Source: Callipepla californica brunnescens
Lineage: Eukaryota; Chordata; Aves; Galliformes; Odontophoridae
DNA length: 64,000 nucleotides
Assembly (NCBI GenBank): GCA_023055505.1
Contig: JALIRH010000112.1
Coordinates: 403,501-467,500, forward strand
Direction of reading: 5' to 3'
Part shown: piece by piece, positions 57,969-64,000 of the stretch
Layout: every line of letters starts with the position of its first letter
How positions within the stretch are numbered: the stretch's first letter is position 1
Notes under the pieces: generated by a model
Database searches by the model: none
What the model was told of the DNA's origin: nothing
The model's input: the letters and a program-made list of their open reading frames with translations, nothing else
Position numbers and translations under genes: made by a program

Positions 57969-60900
57969 CCAAACCCAATCCAAACCCCAAACCTACTCCT
58001 ATTCCTAAACCTTATCTTAACCCTAAACCAAACCCAAACCCAAGGCCCTCCCCTTCTCTCAGCCTAACACTCAAACTAACCTAAACCCGAAACTAACCCT
58101 ACATTTATCCTAATCTTATCCATATTCTAAGGCCTAACCCTACTCTGACCAGAAAGCTCATGTTGTCTAAAATCTACCCCTTACCTAAAACCTAAATCGA
58201 CAAAAAAACCTAACCCGAAACCTCAACCTAACTCTTCTCCTAACTAGAACACCAGCACTTCACCTTACCCTAACTGGAAACCTAGGACTAAATCCTTACC
58301 TTGTCCAGAACCCTATTCCTAACCCAAACCAGAATTCTAACCTCTACCCTAACCAAAACCCTTCCCCTAAACCTAAACCTAATGCTACCCTCAACCAAAC
58401 CCTAGCCCTAAATCCTACCCTAAAACCAACACCACGTTTAAGCTCAAACCTCAAGCCTCAAAGAAAGCATCAGATTACCGCAGATCTCACCTAACACTAA
58501 CCCCAATCCAATCCCTACTACTAACCCCAAACCCAATCCAAACACCAAAACTATTCCTATTCCTAAACCTAACACTAAGCCAGAACCAAACCCAAGGCCT
58601 ACCCCTTCTCTCAGCCTGACACTCAAACTAACCTAGACCTGAACGCAACGCTAAATCAAATACTAAAACTCACCCTTAGCCAAGGCCCTTTTAGGACCCT
58701 TCCCTGGTCCTAAAACTAAAGAGAACCCTTCATCTACATCCCTAACCCTTACCCTAAACCTAAATCTACACCAAAACCTAACCCTAACCCTAACATGTCT
58801 TCTAACTGTAAAACTAACGCTTCACCTAACCCGAACTGAAACCCCAGGACTAAACCTTACCTAACACCTAGCTATATTCCTAACCCTATCCTGAAACCTA
58901 ACGTTAACCCTAACCCTAAAAACAACTTGGAACCAAACCCTAACCCTAACCTAACCCTTATCAGAACCCTAAATCTAATCCTAACCGTTACCTCAATTGA
59001 ACTCCAATTCTTCCTGAAATCTAAATGGGACCTTAAAACCAACCCCAGATGGAAGCCCAACCCTAAACCTAACACAAAGCATTAGATTACCACAGCCATC
59101 ACCTAACTCTAACCCCAGCCTTAACGCTAATACTATCCCAAACACTATTCCAATTCCTAAACCCAACACAAACCCAAAAACACAAAGCCTACAATTCTCA
59201 CAGCCTAACACTGAAAGGAAACCTAAATCTTACCCTAACTCTAAAACTAATCCAAAGCATGACCACAATTTAAACTCTAAATCTACCTTCAAACTAAAGC
59301 TGACCCTAACACCAACCTCAAGTAAAAGCCCAACCCTAAGCCTAACACAAAGCATTAGATTACCACAACGCTCACCTAACTTCTAACCCCCACCCTAACA
59401 CTAATACTAAAGCAATCAGATTCCAAATACTAACCCAATTCCTATTCTGAAACCCAAAACTATTCCAAAAACAAACCCAAGGCCTAACCTTTCTCTCACC
59501 CTAACAATCAAAGAAAACCTATTCCTAAACCTAATCCTAAATCTAGTCCTAACCCTAACCCTCACCCTTAATCTAACCCCAACCCCCACCCAGAAGCTAA
59601 CACTTAGCATTGTACAATACCTAAACGTACCCCTAATCCTTATCACTAAACCTAAAAGGAACCTGAAACATAGTGCTAAATCCGAACCCTAACCCTGAAG
59701 ACTAACGCTAACAATGAACCAATTCCTATACCTTTTCCTTCCTCCAAATTGATTCCTAGCACTAACCCTAACCCTACATTAACCCTATCCTAACCCTAAC
59801 CCTAACCCTAGCCCTAAACTACATTAACCCTAACCCTAACCCTAACCCTAGCCCTAACCTAACTCTAACCCTAACCCTAACCCTAAACCTAATGCTAACC
59901 CTTACCCTACCCTAACCCTAACCCTACCATACCCTAACCCTAACCTACCCTAACACTAACCCTAACCCTAACCCTAAACCTAAACCTAAACCTAACCCTA
60001 ACCCTAACCCTAATTCCTAACCCTTACCTTAACTGTATCACAATCCCTATCCTAATTCTTACCCTAACCCTAACCCTTACCTAACCCTAACCCTAACCCT
60101 AACCCTAACCCTAACCCTAACTCTAACCTTAACCCTAACCCTAACCCTAACCTAACCCTAACCCTAATCCTAACCCTAACTCTAATTCCTAACCCTTACC
60201 TTAACTGTATCACAATCCCTATCCTAATTCTTACCCTAACCCTAACCCTTACCTAACCCTAACCCTAACCCTAACCCTAACTCTCACCTTAACCCTAACC
60301 CTAACCCTAACCTAACCCTAACCCTAACCCTAACCCTAACCCTAACCCTAACCCTAACCCTAACCCTAACCCTAACCCTAACCTCAACCCTAACCCTAAC
60401 TCTAACCTTAACCCTAAACCTAACAATAAATTTAACCCTAACCCTAACACTAAACCTAACCCTAATTTTACCCTAACCCTAAGCATACCCTAACCCTAAC
60501 CCTAACCCTAACCCTAACCCTAACCCCAACCCTAACCTAACCCTAACCCTAACCCTAACCCTAACCCTAACCCTACCCTAACCCTAACCCTAACCCTAAC
60601 CCTAACCCTAACCCTAACCCTAACAATAAATTTAACCTTAACCCTAACCCTAACCCTACCCTAACCCTAACCCTAACCCTAACCCTAACCCTAAACCTAA
60701 CCCTAACCCTACCCTAACCCTAACCCTATCCCTAACCCTAACCCTAACCCTACCCTAACCCTATCCCTAACCCTAACCCTAACCCTAACCCTTACTCTAA
60801 CCCTAGCCTAACCCAAACCCTAACCCTTACCCTACCCTAACCCTAACCCTAACCCTAACCCTAACCCTACCCCTAACCCTACTTTACCCTAACCCTAATC

Positions 60901-63361
60901 CTAACACTAACTCTAACTTTATTCCTTACCCTAACACTAATCCAATCCCGAACCCTAACCCTAATCCTAGCCCTAACTCTAATTTTATTCGTAACCCTAC
61001 CCCTAATCCAAACAATAACCCTTACCCTAATCAAACCCTATCCCTATTCCTAACCCTTACCCTAACCGTATCACAATCCCTATCCTAACTCTTACCATAA
61101 CCCAAACCCTAACCTAACCCTAACCCTAACCCTAACCCTATACCTAACCCTTACCCTAACCCTAACCCTACCCTAACCTTAACTCTACCCTAACCGTATC
61201 CCTACCCTAACCCTAACCCTAATCCTAGCCCTTACTCTAACTTTATTCCTAACCCTACCCCTGATCCAAACACTAACCCTAACCTTAATGTAACCCTAAC
61301 CCTATTCCTAACCCTTACCCTAACTGTATCCCATTCCCTATCCTAACTCTTACCATAACCCTAACCCTGATGCTAATGCTAACCCTAACCCTGAATCTAA
61401 CCCTTACCCTAACCCTATCCCTTACCCAGAAGCTAACACTTAGCGTTGTACAATACCTAACCGTACCCTAACCCTATCCCTAAACCTAAAAGGAACCCAA
61501 ACTCTAACCCTAAATCTGTCCCTGAGCCTAACCTTCAACCTTACCCTAACCTTAACCCTAACCCTGTTCCATTCTCTAAACATATCTGTAAGCATTACCT
61601 TCATCCTAACTCGAACTCTACCCTAACCCTATCCCTTTGACCCCAACACAAAACCCAGATTGAGCCTGACCCTAACCTAGGTAGCATCAAGTGTATGTAG
61701 GGTGAATTTGAGTTTTAGGGTCAAAGTTAAATTGTTAGTTTTAGGGTTAGGGTGAAGGATTGCTTTAGTTCTAGTATTAGGGTGTTTGGGGTTAGGGTTA
61801 GGGTAAGGATTTTGGAGTGGATTAGGTTTAGGGTCAGGTTTGGGGGAGTTTTGGGGTTAGGGTTAGATTTAGGATTAGGGTTAGCAAAAAAGGTGTTTTA
61901 GTTTTAGTTTAGGTTAGTGCTAGGATTAGGTTGAGTGTTCTTGTGAAGTTTAGGTTTAGGGTTAGGTTTAGGTTTAGATTGAGGTTTAGGGTAAGGAGTA
62001 GGGTTAATTTGACTTTTAGGGTCAGAGTAGAGTTAAGTCGTGTTAGGGTTAAGGTTAAGAACAGGATTCAGATTCCAATTAGGTTTTGGGTTCCTACTAG
62101 GGATAGGCCTCAAATTAGTGTTAAGGTTAGGGTTAGGGTTAGGTATAGGGAAAGGGTTAGTGTTAAGGCCAGGGCAAGTGTATGGTTTAGGGTAAAGATT
62201 GGATTTAGGGTTAGGTTTAGATGTAGGTTTGGTTTGATCGTTAGGGTGTGAGAAGGCACCGGCCTTGGATTTCATTTGGAGATTGGGTAAGGTTTAGGAA
62301 TAGGAATAACATTGGTGTTTAAAAGATGATTAGTGTTAGTATTAGGGATAGGGTTACGGTTAGAGTTTAGTTAGGGTTGTTAGTTTTAGAGTGAGGGATA
62401 GGGGTATGGTTTGGTCTAGTACTTGGGTTAGGGTTTGGGATAGTCATAGCATTAGTGTTAGGGTTAGGGTTCCGTTAGGGTTGTGGTAATCTGATGCTAG
62501 GTGTCGGGATTAGGGTTGTGCTTAAATGTGGGTTTGGTTTGAGGGTCAGAGTTAGGGTTAGGGTAGAGTTAGAATTAGGGTAAGAGTTAGGATTAGGTTT
62601 AGGATTAGGATAAAGATTAGGTTAGGATTAGTGTTAGCTTTAGGGTTGTGTCTGGGAGAAGGGTTAGTGTTAGGGATAGACTTAGGGTAAGAGTAAGTGT
62701 TAGGGATAGGCATAGGTTTTGGGAAAGTTTCAGAGTTTGGACTGGATTTATGATTAGGGTTAGGGACAAAGATTTTTTGAGATTTGTGATTAGATTTAGG
62801 GAGAAAAGTAGGCTGACTTGTGGTCTTAGCAGTAGGTTTAGGTTTAGGTTTAGGTTTAGGATTCCATTTGTATTTATTGATCGAGGTTGGGTTAGTTGGA
62901 GTGTAAAGGTCAGAGTAGGGTTAGGCCTTGGGATAGGGTTAAGGTTTGGAATAGGATTAGGATTCAAATGATGTTACGGGTTGGTGTTAGGGTTAGGGAA
63001 AGGTTAGGATCAGGGTTGAGGTCAGGGTTAGGTATAGGAAAAGGGTTAGTGTTAGGGCTAGGGCAATTGGAAGGGTTAGGCTTAGGCTTAGATATTAGGG
63101 TTAGGTTTAGGCGGAGGTTTGGTTCGAGTGTCAGGGTGAGAGAAGGGGTAGGCCTGGGGTTTGGTTTTGGGTTACATCATACAAATCATCCCATACATTA
63201 GCTGGGGTGGGTGGTGCAAGGAACAGCCAGCAAAGTGCTGAGTTCATTCCAATCAGAGGACCTGAAGATCGGGTAGCTACTATCAAACCGTTTGTGTTGC
63301 CAATTCCGATGATATTTATGGGGCCCTGATGTTATGGTTCAGTGGGGAGTCACTATCAAGT
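57969..63361 (+). repeat. Macrosatellite unit 7, contiguous with the parental ERV
   Basis: CCCTAA-strand arm 57969-61679, TTAGGG-strand arm 61680-63172, ERV remnant 63173-63361. It has the 18-base deletion and GGTGGGTGGTGC in the remnant but reads GGTTAATTTGAC near 62003 like units 1-4. After 63361 the retroviral sequence continues instead of restarting the CCCTAA arm, so this is the right-hand end of the array. Confidence 0.93.
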
Positions 63362-64000
63362 CAGATTTTCGGGAGGGGCCATTGAGAGGTGCGACGCCCT
63401 TAAGCTAATATGGAAAACAGATACCCCTAGATGGGTGGATCAATGGCCCCTTCCGCTAGAAAAGTTTGGCGCCCTCCAAGACTTGGTAGCGGAACAATTA
63501 GCAAAAGGACATACTGTACCTCCACTAATCCTTGGAACTCACCTGGATTTGTCATTAAGAAACAAACTGGTCAATGGCGCTTGTTCCATGACCTCAGAAA
63601 AATGAATGATGCTATGGAAAATATGGGAGCCCTTCAACCAGGCCTCCTGTCACCCACTATGATTCCCCGAGACTGGCATTTGACTGGCACTGATCTTCAA
63701 GACTGCTTTTTTAATAGTCCATTACACCCTGAGGATGCCCCTCCATTTGCTTTTTCAGTTCCAAGCATCAACATGCAAGCCCCGTTGCAGAGATACCAGT
63801 GGGTTGTGCTGCCACAAGGAATGAAAAATAGCCCCACCATTTGTCAGTGGTATGTAGCTAAAGTGCTTAGCCCCATTCCAGACACAATGCCAAATGTTTG
63901 ATCGTATCATTAGATGGACGACATCTTAGTGGCCGCGCAACATCACGAGATCATGGAGGAAGCAGTAGCCCTCCTTACAACTGCTGTTAATTCGGCAGGT
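63173..64000 (+). mobile_element. ERVK/betaretrovirus-like ERV fragment at the right edge of the array
   Basis: The protease remnant of unit 7 (63173-63361) continues directly into pol (63362-64000) and runs off the window. The left edge, next to the TTAGGG arm, is the same junction seen in all units. No LTR or gag lies to the left, so the ERV was already truncated when it was joined to telomeric sequence. The protease and pol frames differ by one base, which fits either the -1 pro/pol frameshift of betaretroviruses or decay. Confidence 0.85.
63362..64000 (+). pseudogene. pol: ERVK-like reverse transcriptase (broken, cut by window end)
   Basis: Betaretrovirus-like reverse transcriptase with an N-terminal WVDQWPL-type block near 63435-63456, a [13 protein letters not shown] finger block near 63570, a palm block with the first catalytic aspartate near 63690 and an [14 protein letters not shown] block near 63810-63850. 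Defects are a frameshift at about 63510-63540 (the frame open from 63342 gives way to the one open from 63431), a TGA at 63899-63901, and a TAG at 63911-63913 in place of the tyrosine codon of the YMDD box (MDD intact at 63914-63922). The polymerase would be inactive. Confidence 0.87.

Larger units (their letters stand above)
25515..63361 (+). repeat. Macrosatellite: seven tandem units of about 5.4 kb made of inverted telomere-like arms plus an ERV remnant
   Basis: Unit starts at 25515, 30960, 36413, 41877, 47270, 52606 and 57969 give lengths of 5445, 5453, 5464, 5393, 5336, 5363 and 5393 bases. Each unit runs: degenerate CCCTAA arm, near-pure CCCTAA core of about 1.1 kb, degenerate CCCTAA arm, a sharp switch at CCTAGGTAGCATCAAGTG, TTAGGG arm of about 1.5 kb, and a 189-bp retroviral protease remnant. 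Units agree almost base for base outside the core, where repeat number varies. The last unit passes without a break into the retrovirus. Recurrent ORFs of 60-116 codons in every unit are frames without stops in telomeric repeats and I reject them as genes. Confidence 0.96.

Noticed and set aside
25989..63201. Sets of identical 60-116-codon ORFs repeated in every macrosatellite unit
   Set aside because: Their conservation follows from recent duplication of the whole unit, not from protein constraint; both strands are equally open and composition follows the hexamer.
25057..63361. CRISPR array or other prokaryotic repeat system
   Set aside because: The tandem structure is telomeric hexamers and a 5.4-kb macrosatellite with no short repeat-spacer pattern; other features are eukaryotic.
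1..64000. tRNA or rRNA genes
   Set aside because: Only the retroviral primer binding sites and an isolated B-box-like core resemble tRNA sequence; no cloverleaf or rRNA segment was found by eye.

Overview
This is vertebrate, almost certainly avian (probably galliform), subtelomeric or interstitial-telomeric DNA. The evidence is vertebrate TTAGGG/CCCTAA repeat blocks in both orientations, a CR1-type LINE fragment, three endogenous retrovirus (ERV) lineages of kinds found in birds, GC-rich mini- and macrosatellites, and a split-exon fragment closely similar to exportin-1. The species call is an inference. No complete, clearly functional host gene is present.

Layout: (1) 1-2066, a degenerate 11-bp minisatellite. 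(2) 2067-6484, a minus-strand ERV with a class III (ERV-L)-like pol: 5' LTR, Lys-type primer binding site, a small membrane-protein ORF, an intact 369-codon gag-like ORF, and a broken pro-pol that stops abruptly in RNase H at the minisatellite. Its LTR sits inside a CR1 LINE remnant (6485 to about 7015). (3) 7179-9892, four consecutive XPO1-like exons with introns and one nonsense codon. (4) About 10639-12026 and 17694-19118, degenerate TTAGGG-strand blocks split by a plus-strand gammaretrovirus-like ERV (12027-17693) with a His-type primer binding site, gag and pol but no visible env or 3' LTR. (5) About 19119-25056, a satellite of about 591 bp with 11 monomers and partial higher-order structure. 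(6) 25057-25514, degenerate CCCTAA-strand repeat leading into (7) 25515-63361, a macrosatellite of seven near-identical units of 5.34-5.46 kb. Each unit has a CCCTAA arm of about 3.8 kb, a switch of strand, a TTAGGG arm of about 1.5 kb and a 189-bp retroviral protease remnant. (8) 63362-64000, the continuation of that retrovirus (ERVK/betaretrovirus-like reverse transcriptase), damaged and cut by the window end.

The most notable structure is the macrosatellite. The only non-telomeric part of each unit is a piece of retroviral pro, and only the last unit reads on without a break into the rest of that retrovirus. This fixes the ancestral structure (telomeric block joined to an ERV) and places the right-hand duplication breakpoint inside the ERV between bases 63361 and 63362. 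Nested sequence variants among the units give a partial order of amplification. The many ORFs in the telomeric, satellite and minisatellite tracts arise from repeats that lack stop codons in some frames, and I do not regard them as genes.
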